IMG/VR virus record: IMGVR_UViG_3300025086_000135
Coordinates: 1-31,079 of that record
Reading direction: 5' to 3' (one strand)
DNA: 31,079 nucleotides
Origin: a virus
This document shows, piece after piece, positions 1 to 9,210 of the stretch; the stretch's first letter is position 1, and each line of letters starts with the position of its first letter. Under the pieces are notes generated by a model. The model was not told the origin of the DNA. It did not search any database and saw only the letters and a program-made list of their open reading frames with translations. The position numbers and the translations under genes are program-made.

Positions 1-522
1 TTTGATGGTGTATTAAAGCAAATAGGTAATTGTTTTGATGAACCTACTCCACTTATAAAAGAGTTTAGTATGACTGGCTCTAATGGAGTTACTGTTGAGT
101 TTGGTTTTATACCTCAATTAGATGAAATGACTTTTGGTGAGTATGTGGATTTAGAAAACTTTATTTCTGATTGGGATAACATGCACAAAGCTATGGCTGT
201 ATTATACAGACCTATTACTTTTAAAAAGAATGGAAAGTATAGAATAGAAGATTATGATGGCTCAGATAAGTACTGGGAGGTTATGAAAGATGCTCCAGTA
301 AATGTTTCTTTAGGTGCGATGCTTTTTTTTTATCGTTTAGGGAAAAAATTGTCAAAATATACGATGGATTATTTAATCCTACAAAAGCAAGCTCAGGAGG
401 ATTCCAAGTCGGAGATGGATTCGGGAAAAAATGGGGATGGTATCAATCAATTTATGCTCTTGCTGGAGGAAAGGTATCAGGAATTAATAAAGTTACAAAA
501 ATTCCATTACACCAATGTTTAA
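1..522 (+). CDS. Tail assembly chaperone, short (G-like) form; 5' end cut by window
   Basis: The reading frame is open from base 1, so the gene starts upstream; the first internal ATG is at 70. The visible part is about 173 residues. It has an acidic, helical N-terminal region (FGEYVDLENF, around the first third), and a conserved stretch MAVLYRPIT. This look, the position at the head of a tail gene chain and the frameshift signal at 423-429 fit the gpG class of siphophage tail chaperones. These bind the tape measure during tail assembly in the cytoplasm and are absent from the virion. After the slip site the zero frame continues 31 codons to the stop at 522. Function is inferred from architecture, not from a specific motif. 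Confidence 0.7.
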   Translation, partial: FDGVLKQIGNCFDEPTPLIKEFSMTGSNGVTVEFGFIPQLDEMTFGEYVDLENFISDWDNMHKAMAVLYRPITFKKNGKYRIEDYDGSDKYWEVMKDAPVNVSLGAMLFFYRLGKKLSKYTMDYLILQKQAQEDSKSEMDSGKNGDGINQFMLLLEERYQELIKLQKFHYTNV

Positions 523-599
523 TATGGTTGGAGTTTGAAAAAGAGAAAAACGATTTAGAACAAAAGATGATTAAAAACGCATATAATAAAAATAGATAA
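1..599 (+). CDS. Tail assembly chaperone, -1 frameshifted long (GT-like) form; 5' partial
   Basis: Reading to the AAA codon at 427-429 and slipping back one base gives a second open frame, 429 to the stop at 597-599, that adds 56 residues. The extension is protein-like: it begins KWGWYQSIYALAGGKVSG and contains a CLIWLEFEKEK helix. It fills the otherwise empty gap 523-598 and its stop overlaps the next ATG (TAATG), as with the following genes. In lambda the same arrangement makes gpG and gpGT at a fixed ratio, the T part contacting tail tube subunits. The join would be 1..429 and 429..599. Ratio and 5' end cannot be judged here. Confidence 0.75.
423..429 (+). promoter_or_regulatory. Programmed -1 ribosomal frameshift slippery site GGGAAAA
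   Basis: In the zero frame the sequence reads TC-G GGA AAA AAT, so the heptamer is G GGA AAA, matching the X XXY YYZ rule. Both tRNAs can re-pair one base back on GGG and AAA. Lambda uses the closely related G GGA AAG in its G/GT gene. Two more A bases follow. A downstream stimulatory RNA structure was not evident by eye. Confidence 0.75.
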
Positions 600-1057
600 T
601 GACACAAGTTTACGACATACTAGACAAAATAAGAGATAGACTAAGAGATAACCCTAGTGTATTCTCTGTAACCTTTGGAGACATAAGTGAAGTCGACCTT
701 AACAAGACAACAATATTTCCATTAAGCCACCTTACAATAACTAACGTAACATTTGAAAGAAGTGTTGTTAATTTTAATATAGCACTATTATGTTTAGATG
801 TAGTAGATTACAATAAAGAAAAGTATGATGACGATATCTTTTATGGTAACACTAATTTACAAGATATATATAATACTCAACTACAAGTTGTAAATGATGT
901 TGTACAGTCTGTAAGAAGAGGGAGTTTATTTGATAGCAAAATACAATTAGTTGGAGAACCAGTAGCTACTCCATTTAAAGATAAATATGAAAATGAATTA
1001 GCTGGATGGGGTGTAGAAATTAATGTAAGCATGATTAATGATATAAGCATTTGCTAA
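599..1057 (+). CDS. Putative tail terminator/completion protein
   Basis: 152 residues. The ATG overlaps the stop of the frameshifted chaperone (TAATG). An amphipathic N-terminal helix (YDILDKIRDRL) is followed by alternating beta-like segments and a C-terminal GWGVEINVSMIND segment. That helix-then-beta layout, and the location beside an HK97-gp10-like gene, resemble siphophage tail-terminator or tail-completion proteins, which cap the tail tube and join it to the head. Similar proteins in flavobacterial phages are usually left as hypothetical, so the role is inferred from position and fold-like pattern. Confidence 0.5.
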   Translation: MTQVYDILDKIRDRLRDNPSVFSVTFGDISEVDLNKTTIFPLSHLTITNVTFERSVVNFNIALLCLDVVDYNKEKYDDDIFYGNTNLQDIYNTQLQVVNDVVQSVRRGSLFDSKIQLVGEPVATPFKDKYENELAGWGVEINVSMINDISIC

Positions 1058-1545
1058 TGGCTTTTGATAACTTAAAAAATGTATTAGATAAATATGCAAA
1101 GGCATATACTCAAAAATTTAAAGCTAAGTTAAAAAGCGATAGAACCAATGCTTCTGGTAGACTGGTAAATAGTATAAAACCTGAAATGCTACAGGATGGT
1201 TTTGCTATACTAGGAAAAAGATATATAGAACAAATATCTGAAGGTAGAAAGAGAGGTAAAATGCCACCATGGTCCCCTAGGGACAACAGTATCTTGAATT
1301 GGGTTAAAACAAAGAATATAGTTCCAAGAAAAGGAGGTTCAAGTCCCAACAATATTAAAAGGTTAGCTTTTGTAATAGGTAGGTCAATAGGAAGAAGAGG
1401 AACTATAGCTAGATTTGGATACAGAGGAACTGATATAATAGACTTTGTACATAAACAACTTGGTGTTCAAATGGGAGAAGAAATATTTGCAGCATATAAA
1501 ATAGATTTAGAGAAAATATTAAACAAACAAATTAAGAAAAAATAA
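1057..1545 (+). CDS. HK97 gp10-like neck/tail completion protein
   Basis: 162 residues from the ATG at 1057, which overlaps the preceding stop (TAATG). An in-frame TTG two codons earlier (1051) is less likely because all neighbours use this overlap. Features of the gp10-like family are visible: an early helix with ASGRLVNSI near residue 35, a GKRYIEQISEGRKRGKMPP stretch near residue 55-75 (a grip on Gly/Arg and aromatic residues), then a helix ILNWVKTKN, and a late AFVIGRSIGRRGT segment. The protein is strongly basic. In HK97-type phages this class sits at the head-tail junction. Confidence 0.6.
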   Translation: MAFDNLKNVLDKYAKAYTQKFKAKLKSDRTNASGRLVNSIKPEMLQDGFAILGKRYIEQISEGRKRGKMPPWSPRDNSILNWVKTKNIVPRKGGSSPNNIKRLAFVIGRSIGRRGTIARFGYRGTDIIDFVHKQLGVQMGEEIFAAYKIDLEKILNKQIKKK

Positions 1546-2726
1546 TGTCAACAATAATCAATTCAAGAAGTCCTTATTACTTTAAAGTATCTGATGCTAA
1601 TTTAAACTCAGCTACAATTCAAATTTACATTTGGACTGGTTTATATTCAGCTAGAGTAGTTGGAGATTTAAAATATACTTTATCTAAAGAAGAAGTTGGA
1701 GATACTAATTACGTTGTATTTGAAGTAAGTGAGCTTGTAAGAGACTTTCTTGAAACAGAATATGGTAATTACTCTACTGATACAATATGGACTGATATAG
1801 ACACTACAATATACGATTCAGCAGGTGCAATAGTTCAAGTAGGTGGACAAGATATAGTAACAAGCACATTTTTAGTTCTTGATGGTTATGGTTATTTTGA
1901 AGAGAACTCTAATCCTAGAACAAGCATAAACCCAACAGCTTCTTCATATACACCTCAAGTATTACAAGATAATTTAAACATATACTTTAACTCAGGTCAA
2001 GATATTAAAATTCCTGTATTTGCAGAAGCTTTATCTTATGTTACATTAACTTCTGCTGGTGGTGCAAATATAAATTGGGATGATGCAGATGAATTTTGGG
2101 ATACTTATGATGTTAATTGGGGAGCAGCTACCACTCCAATACAAATAGTAGATAGTGGAAACTCTGACCAAAAAATTCAATATATAATATTAACTGACAC
2201 CGAAAACTTACAAACAGGAGACAAGGTTACTTTTGTTAGCCCAGCTCCTCCAGCAACTGCTACCCAAACTACAGTTATAAATCTAATTTCTGTTGCAGAA
2301 GCAAAATACACTCCATTAAACATAATATTTTATAATAAATATGGAGCATTACAGAATATGTGGTTCTTTAAGAAGTCAACAAATTCAATAAATGTTATGT
2401 CTGAAAACTACAAGTCTAACATACTAGATTTAGATAATAGTGGAGGAACACCTTCTTATGTTATAAATAAACATCAAGAAAAAATATTTATGGTAAACTC
2501 AAGAGAATCTATAAGTGTAAGTACTGATTTTATAAGTGAAGAATATAATGAGGTAATAAGACAACTATTAAACAGTGAACAAGTTTGGGTTGATGATGGA
2601 ACTAATGTATTGCCTATAAATTTAAAAAGTAAATCATTTGAACTTAAAAAGGGTGTTAATGACAGATTTGTTAATTATACTATATCTTTTGATTATGCGT
2701 TTGACAAAATAAACAACATTCTGTAA
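1545..2726 (+). CDS. Large structural tail protein, family unknown
   Basis: 393 residues; starts with another TAATG overlap and ends in one. It is rich in Thr, Ser, Asn and short beta-like segments, with a conserved-looking N-terminus (INSRSPYYFKVSDANL) and the motif FEVSELVRDFLE near residue 60-70. Proteins with this start are common in tail modules of Bacteroidota siphophages. There is no signal peptide and no enzyme motif. Position between the neck protein and another large tail protein suggests a distal tail or baseplate part, but this is inference. Confidence 0.5.
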   Translation: MSTIINSRSPYYFKVSDANLNSATIQIYIWTGLYSARVVGDLKYTLSKEEVGDTNYVVFEVSELVRDFLETEYGNYSTDTIWTDIDTTIYDSAGAIVQVGGQDIVTSTFLVLDGYGYFEENSNPRTSINPTASSYTPQVLQDNLNIYFNSGQDIKIPVFAEALSYVTLTSAGGANINWDDADEFWDTYDVNWGAATTPIQIVDSGNSDQKIQYIILTDTENLQTGDKVTFVSPAPPATATQTTVINLISVAEAKYTPLNIIFYNKYGALQNMWFFKKSTNSINVMSENYKSNILDLDNSGGTPSYVINKHQEKIFMVNSRESISVSTDFISEEYNEVIRQLLNSEQVWVDDGTNVLPINLKSKSFELKKGVNDRFVNYTISFDYAFDKINNIL

Positions 2727-4936
2727 TGCAAAAAATAGTATTATATATAAAAAATAGCGAAGGAGTTTTTAAGAGAATGGACATGTTTAATGATGAATCT
2801 GTTGTTCTTAAATCTCAAATACAAAATATTAAAGATGTAGGAAAAGTGTTTACTGATTTCTCAAGAACATTTACCCTGCCATCCTCAAAAGAAAACAACA
2901 AGCTATTTAAACATTATTATAATGAAGCAATAGAAAACGGTTTTGATGCTAGAAACAAAAAAGAAGCAATAATAGAGTTAGATTTCTTACCTTTTAAAAG
3001 AGGAAAGATATATCTAAATTCTGTAAAAATGAAAAATAATCAAATTCATTCTTACAATATAATATTTTATGGGAATACTGTAAGTTTAAAAGATTTGCTT
3101 GGAGATGATGAATTAAGCCTTTTGTCTGAATTAGATACTTATAAGCATGAATATAACAATATTAATGTAAAAGCAGGACTAGAAAGTGGACTTTCTTCAG
3201 GAAAAATAATATATCCTTTAATTTCTCACACTAAAAGATTTTATTATGACTCAGCACAATCTTCTCCAAATTACAGCGGAAATTTATATTACAATACTAC
3301 TCAAAATAATATAGGACTTTCTTTTGATGATTTAAAACCAGCAATAAAATGTTTAACTATAATAGAAGCTATAGAAAACAAATATTCTATATCTTTTACT
3401 AGAGACTTTTTTAGTACAACTCCATTTAGCAATTTATTTTTATGGTTAAGCAGAAACAAAGGTGCTGTTGGAGGAGATGAAAACCAAGAACAATTACTAA
3501 CAAGAATATGTGGTGATTGGGCTTTCAATGGAACAGGAACGATAGGTTTTGCTGTTGTTAATGATACATGGACCGTAAGTACTAAAGATAATGATGAAAG
3601 GTTTCAGGCTAGTATAACAGTAACCCCTACTTCTGGTGGTCAGACTGTTCCCTATAAAATAAAAGTTATTGATTATGAATCAGGGAATATTATTGGAGAA
3701 AGCTCTTTGGCGGCTGGAACAAAAACATTTACTACACAAATAGTTCCAAGTTTTGAGTTGGTCACATATAAAATTAAATTTATAATAGAATCTGAATCTA
3801 CTCTTTCTTTTACTCCTCTTTTAGAATTAACTAAATATGTTTTAAATCCAGTAACAGAACAAGTTATAAGTACGAGTTCTGCTCAATATGATATAGATGG
3901 AACAGGCAATTCTATAAGTACTGTTTCTGAAATATTAATAACAGAGAATGTTCCTAAAATAAAAATAATAGATTTCTTAACAGGATTATTTAAGATGTTT
4001 AATTTAACAGCTTATTATATTGATGACTATGGAGATGCTGATTATGGGAAGGTTTATGTGGATACTTTAGACAACTTTTATGCAGATGCTTCTAACAATC
4101 CTTCTGGAGGAAAAATAAACATAACAAAGTACGTTGATATATCGAATACAGAAATAAAACCATCTATTCAATTTACTGAGCTAGACTTTAAATATCAAGA
4201 ACCTTCTACTTTATTGTCAATAAATCACAAAGAACAGTTTAATAAGGTTTTTGGAGATGAATCATATAAACCAAATAATGTAGATAGGGGAACTCCATAC
4301 GATATAGAAACTCCTTTTGAACACATGAAATTTGAAAGAATAATAGATAGCAATAAAGCTTCCTCAAGTCCGTATAGCTCAATAACCTCACCTCAAGCCT
4401 ATATAACAGACATTTTGTGGGGATACTCTGCTAGTGGAGAATTTGATACTGATTTAGATGCTATTCCTAAAACAGGAAACTATGAACCAACCTTAACTAA
4501 ACCTCTTGTTTTTTATGCAATTCAAGAAACAGGATTAACTGCTGGTTCTGGTATAAAATGGGTTTCTACTACAACTCCTTCTGAGATAACACAATATTAT
4601 AGACCTTCTAACACAAACGAAGATGGCTCTTCTTCTACAGCTCCAGCACATACTATAAATTTTAGTGATGAGATTGATGAATGGAATCTTATTAATTATG
4701 CTAACAGTGGATATACAAACTCATTATTTAAGAAGTTTTATGAGAGTTATATAGTAGATGTTTTTAATCAGTACAAGAGAATATATAAATTAAAAGCAAA
4801 GTTTCCTGCTGACTTTTTAATTAACTATAGACTAAATGATATCCTTATTATACAAGACAGGGAATTTACAATAAACTCAATAAGTACTAATTTAAAAGAT
4901 GGTAAGAGTGATTTAGAATTATTAATAAAATTATGA
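2726..4936 (+). CDS. Large tail/baseplate protein, putative tail hub
   Basis: 736 residues, coupled by overlap to both neighbours (TAATG upstream, ATGA downstream). The N-terminal 130 residues carry a recognisable pattern of Bacteroidota phage tail proteins: SQIQNIKDVGKVFTDFSRTF, LPSSKENNKLFKHYY and ARNKKEAIIELDFLPF, all in the first 100 residues. The middle is beta-rich; the C-terminus (NYRLNDILIIQDREFTINS) looks like the closing barrel of a hub-type protein. It is the largest protein before the tape measure and probably belongs to the tail tip. Enzymatic motifs were not seen. Confidence 0.5.
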   Translation: MQKIVLYIKNSEGVFKRMDMFNDESVVLKSQIQNIKDVGKVFTDFSRTFTLPSSKENNKLFKHYYNEAIENGFDARNKKEAIIELDFLPFKRGKIYLNSVKMKNNQIHSYNIIFYGNTVSLKDLLGDDELSLLSELDTYKHEYNNINVKAGLESGLSSGKIIYPLISHTKRFYYDSAQSSPNYSGNLYYNTTQNNIGLSFDDLKPAIKCLTIIEAIENKYSISFTRDFFSTTPFSNLFLWLSRNKGAVGGDENQEQLLTRICGDWAFNGTGTIGFAVVNDTWTVSTKDNDERFQASITVTPTSGGQTVPYKIKVIDYESGNIIGESSLAAGTKTFTTQIVPSFELVTYKIKFIIESESTLSFTPLLELTKYVLNPVTEQVISTSSAQYDIDGTGNSISTVSEILITENVPKIKIIDFLTGLFKMFNLTAYYIDDYGDADYGKVYVDTLDNFYADASNNPSGGKINITKYVDISNTEIKPSIQFTELDFKYQEPSTLLSINHKEQFNKVFGDESYKPNNVDRGTPYDIETPFEHMKFERIIDSNKASSSPYSSITSPQAYITDILWGYSASGEFDTDLDAIPKTGNYEPTLTKPLVFYAIQETGLTAGSGIKWVSTTTPSEITQYYRPSNTNEDGSSSTAPAHTINFSDEIDEWNLINYANSGYTNSLFKKFYESYIVDVFNQYKRIYKLKAKFPADFLINYRLNDILIIQDREFTINSISTNLKDGKSDLELLIKL

Positions 4937-5082
4937 TAAAGAATATAATAGATTTATTGTCTGCTTCTGATTGGTATTTATATGATGAAGATATAGATAT
5001 TGCAAAAGGTAAATATAAATCTCCTTTAACTTGGAAAGAAATAAAACAAAGCATAAAACGAAATACATACAACAATGGCTGA
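4933..5082 (+). CDS. Small protein between hub and tape measure, unknown function
   Basis: 49 residues (starts MIKNIIDLLSASDWYLYDED). The ATG overlaps the preceding stop (ATGA), and its own stop lies 5 bases inside the tape measure gene. It exactly fills a 138-base gap in an otherwise tightly packed chain of overlapping genes, which is the main reason for calling it real. It has a mildly acidic, aromatic N-terminal half and a basic C-terminus. No family recognised. Confidence 0.6.
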   Translation: MIKNIIDLLSASDWYLYDEDIDIAKGKYKSPLTWKEIKQSIKRNTYNNG

Positions 5083-7135
5083 AAACAATATTAAAATATT
5101 TACTATAAAGGTTGACACTAAAAGTGGTGAGGTAAAAATTAATGGAATAACTAAAAGTTTTAAGGAAGCTGAAATTGCACTTAATAAATTAAACAAACAA
5201 TCTCAGGCTACAACTAAAACTGGATTAAATCCATTAACAGGTGCGACAGGTTTGGCAGGTGCAGCAGTAACAGAACTTGGTAGAACTGTTTCTGATTTAA
5301 ACTATGGATTTCCTGCTGTAGCAAACAACATTTCTCAGCTAGGTTCTTTATTTACTATACTTACAACTAAAGCTGGAGGTGCAAAAGGAGCTTTTCAGCT
5401 AATGTTAAAAGAAATGAGAGGTCCTTTGGGTATTTTATTTGCTTTTCAAATTGGAATTACTCTTTTAGAGGCTTTCAGTAAAGGATTCTTTGATACTGGA
5501 AAAGAAGCTAAAAAAGTTTCAGAAGAGTTAAAGAAATTAAAAGGAGAATTAGCGTCTAATATTGTTGTTGCAAATCAATATGTAAAAATATTAGAAGACA
5601 CAAATACTTCAGAAAGAAAAAGAGCTTCTGTAATAGAAGAGTTAAAAGATTTAGTTCCAAGCCTAAAAGATGAGGATTTTAAATATGGTCAGCAATTAGA
5701 TATTGTTAAACAAAAAATAATTGACTATTCAATAGCTCAGGCTGCTAGAATTGAAATAGACAAGTTAGTAGAGGAAAATTCAGAGTTATTATCAGAAAGA
5801 AGAAAGATAAATATAATAAATGAAATAGAAAATGAAGAAGAAAAAACAAAAGCAATAAGAGAATATGCTAGAGAAAATGATTTCAACCTTACATCTACTG
5901 CTGTAGGTTTTGGGGTTCAAGCTAAAGAGTTTGAAAAAAGTGATGAAAATATAAAAAAATCATTTGAAAAAAGAAGTAAAACAACTATTGAAGAGTCTGA
6001 TAAAATATTAAAAAAAATAAATGAATTATCAGTTGGGTTTGAAAATGGTTTTGTTAAAGAAAAGAAAAATGCTAAATTAAGAAAAGATTTTGTTGCTAAA
6101 AGATTGTCTTTTGCTGATGACATATTAAAATCAGAAGAAAATGTAACAAAGCAAACTATACATGGTAAAGAACAACAATTAAGAGCAGAATCTCAATATC
6201 AAATGGATTTAGCACAATTAAAGTTTGATGAGTTTAAGAGGAAACAACAAGAAAGAGTAGATTCAATAAAAGACAATGAGGACAGAATAAAAGCACAAAA
6301 GAAAGCAGACGAAGCTATTAAAGAATCACAAAACTCATTGTCTCTGTTTAAGATACAGAAGATGAAAGAAACAAATCAACTTATAGATATAGAAAGGATA
6401 AATGATTTACAAGGAGCAAGACTTAGACAGGCTGATTTTATGGCAAAAGAAAGAGAGGATATTTTAGCTTTTGATGTTGTTATGGCTGAAAACGAAATGA
6501 ATAAAATAGAAAATGAAAGATTGTTAAATGAAGAAATACATAATAATAAAATAAAAAATATACAAGATGAAATAGCTGAAAGAAAAATAGCTAATAAGAG
6601 TTATGTGGATTTAATGATAAAAGAAACTAATGAGGTAAATAAACAAACAAGACTTCAAACAAAGCTAAAGAGAAAAGAAGAAAAAGCCAAACTTGCTATT
6701 GCTAATCAAGTAGCTCAAGCCATGATAAGCATTGCTGGGGAGGGTTCTGCTGTAGGTAAAGCAGTTGCGGTTGCTATGGCTATAATGAATACCAAGGAGG
6801 CTATTACTGCCGCTTTAGGAGCAAAACCTTATGGACCTTGGAATATAGCACAAGCAGTTGCTACAGGTGTGTTTGGATTTAAACAGGTACAGGAAATTAT
6901 GGCAACTAAACTTCCTGCTGGTGCTGGTGGCAGAGCAGGTTCAGGTGGTGCTGGGGCTTCTATGTCTGTATCTGCACCGAGCTTCAACGTAGTAGGTGCC
7001 TCAGGAACAAGTCAAATTGCGGAAGCTGTTACTGGTGCTCAAGACAGACCATTTAGGGCTTATGTGGTTAGTGGAGATGTAAGCTCTGCTCAAGAATTAG
7101 ACAGAAAAACAGTTTCAGAATCTTCCTTAGGATAA
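5075..7135 (+). CDS. Tail tape measure protein
   Basis: 686 residues. The N-terminal 100 residues contain AVTELGRTVSDLNYGFPAVA, typical of tape measures from Bacteroidota phages, followed by a hydrophobic segment near residues 112-135 (GPLGILFAFQIGITLLEAF). A long, charged coiled-coil region covers residues 145-540. A second hydrophobic/Ala-rich part follows (AVGKAVAVAMAIMNT, near 565), then a Gly-rich tail (AGAGGRAGSGGAGA). At roughly 0.15 nm per helical residue this would specify a tail of about 100 nm, in the siphovirus range. Unusually, five genes separate it from the chaperone gene, which normally lies next to it. Confidence 0.75.
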   Translation: MAENNIKIFTIKVDTKSGEVKINGITKSFKEAEIALNKLNKQSQATTKTGLNPLTGATGLAGAAVTELGRTVSDLNYGFPAVANNISQLGSLFTILTTKAGGAKGAFQLMLKEMRGPLGILFAFQIGITLLEAFSKGFFDTGKEAKKVSEELKKLKGELASNIVVANQYVKILEDTNTSERKRASVIEELKDLVPSLKDEDFKYGQQLDIVKQKIIDYSIAQAARIEIDKLVEENSELLSERRKINIINEIENEEEKTKAIREYARENDFNLTSTAVGFGVQAKEFEKSDENIKKSFEKRSKTTIEESDKILKKINELSVGFENGFVKEKKNAKLRKDFVAKRLSFADDILKSEENVTKQTIHGKEQQLRAESQYQMDLAQLKFDEFKRKQQERVDSIKDNEDRIKAQKKADEAIKESQNSLSLFKIQKMKETNQLIDIERINDLQGARLRQADFMAKEREDILAFDVVMAENEMNKIENERLLNEEIHNNKIKNIQDEIAERKIANKSYVDLMIKETNEVNKQTRLQTKLKRKEEKAKLAIANQVAQAMISIAGEGSAVGKAVAVAMAIMNTKEAITAALGAKPYGPWNIAQAVATGVFGFKQVQEIMATKLPAGAGGRAGSGGAGASMSVSAPSFNVVGASGTSQIAEAVTGAQDRPFRAYVVSGDVSSAQELDRKTVSESSLG

Positions 7136-7140
7136 ATAAA

Positions 7141-7165
7141 ACAAAACATAAATATAAAAGTTATC
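7141..7165 (+). promoter_or_regulatory. Candidate late promoter, copy 1 (ACAAAAC-N11-AGTTATC)
   Basis: ACAAAAC at 7141-7147 and AGTTATC at 7159-7165 are separated by 11 bases and followed by ATATT and the protease ATG. Two other sites with the same boxes and spacing precede other structural units (9211 and 11330). No host-type TAnnTTTG box is present. If it is a promoter, the mRNA would be nearly leaderless. Confidence 0.5.
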
Positions 7166-7170
7166 ATATT

Positions 7171-9069
7171 ATGAAAACCATTGAACTATATATAGACGAA
7201 GAAAACGAATTTAGTGGAATAGAAGCTATAAGCGTTGTCGAAAACCCAGCAATAGAAGAAGACTTTATTGCTCTTAAGAAACAACAAGTTAAACTTGCTG
7301 AGGTAGATAGAGAAAAAAGAATCCTTATGGGTGCTGCTTTAATACCTAATAAAAAAATACTAAGAACCAACGGAGAAGAAGAATATAACATATTCTTTAG
7401 TAAAGATACTGTAAGAAAAGCTTCTGAATTATTTTTATCAAGAGGTAAACAAAACAATTCAACACTAGAACATGACGTTAAACTCAATGGGTTGTCTGTT
7501 GTAGAATCTTGGATTATTGAGGATAAAAAGAAAGATAAATCAAGAAAGTATGGATTTAGTTTACCTGTAGGAACTTGGATGGTTTCTGTAAAGGTAAACA
7601 ATGATGAGATTTGGAATGACTTTGTAAAAGAAGGAAAAGTAAAAGGATTTTCTATAGAAGGATTCTTTGCTGATAAACTAGATGAAAGACCAAAAGAAAG
7701 TGTAGAAGAAGACTTTGATGAAATAGAAGCGTTGTCTAAATTATATGAAATAGAAGAAGCCTTTTTAGAATCTCAAAACATACAATTAGAATCTTACAAC
7801 GACTATCCTCAAGCGGCTGTAAACAATGCTAAACGTGCTTTAAAATGGAAAGAAGAAAATGGCAGTTCTTGTGGAACTCCTGTAGGATGGAGAAGAGCTT
7901 CGATGTTAGCATCAAAATCTAATTTAACAAGGTCAACGATTGCAAGAATGGCTTCATTTAAAAGACACCAGCAAAATAAAGACGTACCATATTCAGAAGG
8001 GTGTGGTGGTATTATGTGGGATGCTTGGGGGGGTAGTGCTGGTATTAATTGGGCTATATCTAAACTAAAACAAATAGACAAAAAAGAGATGTCTGAAATA
8101 GATGAGTTTGAATTACAATTACAAGACTCTTTGGAATGCAACGGTTTAACTCTTGCTGAGGATAAATTCAAGGATTATCCTGATGCCGCTCATAAAAATT
8201 CATTAAGAGCATTAAAGTATAAAATAGACAACAAGTCACAATGTGGTACTAAGGCTGGATGGCAAGTTTCTCAAATGTTAGCCAAGAAAGAACCTATATC
8301 AAGATGTATAATATCTCAAATGGCTTCTTATGTTAGATTTAGAAGAGACAAAGGAGTTCCTTATTCTGAAGGTTGTGGTAAATTGCTTTGGGATGCTTGG
8401 GGCGGAGATGCAGGAATAAACTGGGCTTCTAAAAAGATAAAAGAAATAGACCGAGAAATAAAGCCTATAGATTCTTTAAACATGGCTTCAATGGAAATAA
8501 ATGAAGATTATGCTATAATAAATGATAGGTTAGCTTATTCTACAAAAGAAAAGGCTATGGAAATGTCAGATGACTTAGGATGTCAAGGTATACACCAGCA
8601 TGAATATGAAGGGAAGATTTGGTATATGCCTTGTGAAAAACATAGCATGGCTGAGATTGGACCTAGGGGCGGAGTAAAAAAAAGTCCTAAAGCTCCTAAG
8701 TCTGCAACTCCAAACAAAAACCCAAAAGGGAAAGGTACGGCAAAAGGAGATGCTTCGGGTAAATCAGGAGCAAAAGTTTCTGAAAAAGACAGAGAATCAC
8801 TTAAAAAAAAGGCTGATGAATTTAATGAAAAATATAAACAAAAACTAGGCTATGGAATAACTGTTGGTATGTTGGCTTCAGTATTTCAAAGAGGTCTTGG
8901 TGCTTTTAACACAAGTCATTCTCCAAACGTAAAGTCACCTTCACAATGGGCACACGCTAGAGTAAACGCTTTTATGTATTTGGTTAAAAATGGCAGACCA
9001 CAAAACTCAAAATACACAACTGATTATGATTTGTTACCAAATAAACACCCTAAAAGCAGTAAGAAATGA
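7171..9069 (+). CDS. XkdF-like prohead protease with duplicated domain and C-terminal extension
   Basis: 632 residues, far longer than a plain prohead protease. Residues 1-180 match the XkdF/S78-like serine protease pattern: LEHDVK with His101, VGTWMVSVKV, and KVKGFSIEGFF with Ser161. Residues 209-303 and 333-427 are two copies of one domain, about 124 residues apart, each with DYP-AA-N-RALK, a CGT motif, an MAS-helix, VPYSEGCG and WDAWGG-AGINWA. Residues 440-500 hold a Cys/His-containing GCQGIHQHEYEGK segment. The C-terminus (545-632) has YGITVGMLAS, GAFNTSHSPNVKS and LVKNGRPQNSKYTTDYDLLP, a recurring phage domain (DUF5824-like). The protease would mature the capsid; the other domains are of unknown role. 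Confidence 0.75.
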   Translation: MKTIELYIDEENEFSGIEAISVVENPAIEEDFIALKKQQVKLAEVDREKRILMGAALIPNKKILRTNGEEEYNIFFSKDTVRKASELFLSRGKQNNSTLEHDVKLNGLSVVESWIIEDKKKDKSRKYGFSLPVGTWMVSVKVNNDEIWNDFVKEGKVKGFSIEGFFADKLDERPKESVEEDFDEIEALSKLYEIEEAFLESQNIQLESYNDYPQAAVNNAKRALKWKEENGSSCGTPVGWRRASMLASKSNLTRSTIARMASFKRHQQNKDVPYSEGCGGIMWDAWGGSAGINWAISKLKQIDKKEMSEIDEFELQLQDSLECNGLTLAEDKFKDYPDAAHKNSLRALKYKIDNKSQCGTKAGWQVSQMLAKKEPISRCIISQMASYVRFRRDKGVPYSEGCGKLLWDAWGGDAGINWASKKIKEIDREIKPIDSLNMASMEINEDYAIINDRLAYSTKEKAMEMSDDLGCQGIHQHEYEGKIWYMPCEKHSMAEIGPRGGVKKSPKAPKSATPNKNPKGKGTAKGDASGKSGAKVSEKDRESLKKKADEFNEKYKQKLGYGITVGMLASVFQRGLGAFNTSHSPNVKSPSQWAHARVNAFMYLVKNGRPQNSKYTTDYDLLPNKHPKSSKK

Positions 9070-9203
9070 AAAAAAAATATAAAAAAACACCAAGTAAAAC
9101 AAGCCCTCGCTCTTCAAGAAGAGGTTGTCTTTGTAAAGATGGAACCTATTCGGTAAAATGTTGCGATGGTTCTTTACAGGCTCAGGGCGTAGGAAAAGTG
9201 TAA
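9066..9203 (+). CDS. Small Cys-rich protein, unknown function
   Basis: 45 residues, ATG overlapping the protease stop (ATGA). A Lys/Arg-rich N-terminus (MKKKYKKTPSK) precedes a compact motif RRGCLCKDGTYSVKCCDGS with four cysteines (CxC and CC), then QAQGVGKV. The four cysteines could bind a metal ion. Proteins with the same GCLCKDGTYS-KCCDGS core are common as tiny genes in Bacteroidota phage structural regions. Function unknown. Confidence 0.65.
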   Translation: MKKKYKKTPSKTSPRSSRRGCLCKDGTYSVKCCDGSLQAQGVGKV

Positions 9204-9210
9204 AAATACA

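Noticed and set aside
7164-8171. Two open frames on the - strand (7164-7601 and 7809-8171)
   Set aside because: They lie opposite the protease gene, have biased composition typical of antisense frames, and no leader or - strand gene context; every other - strand frame in the window fails for the same reasons.
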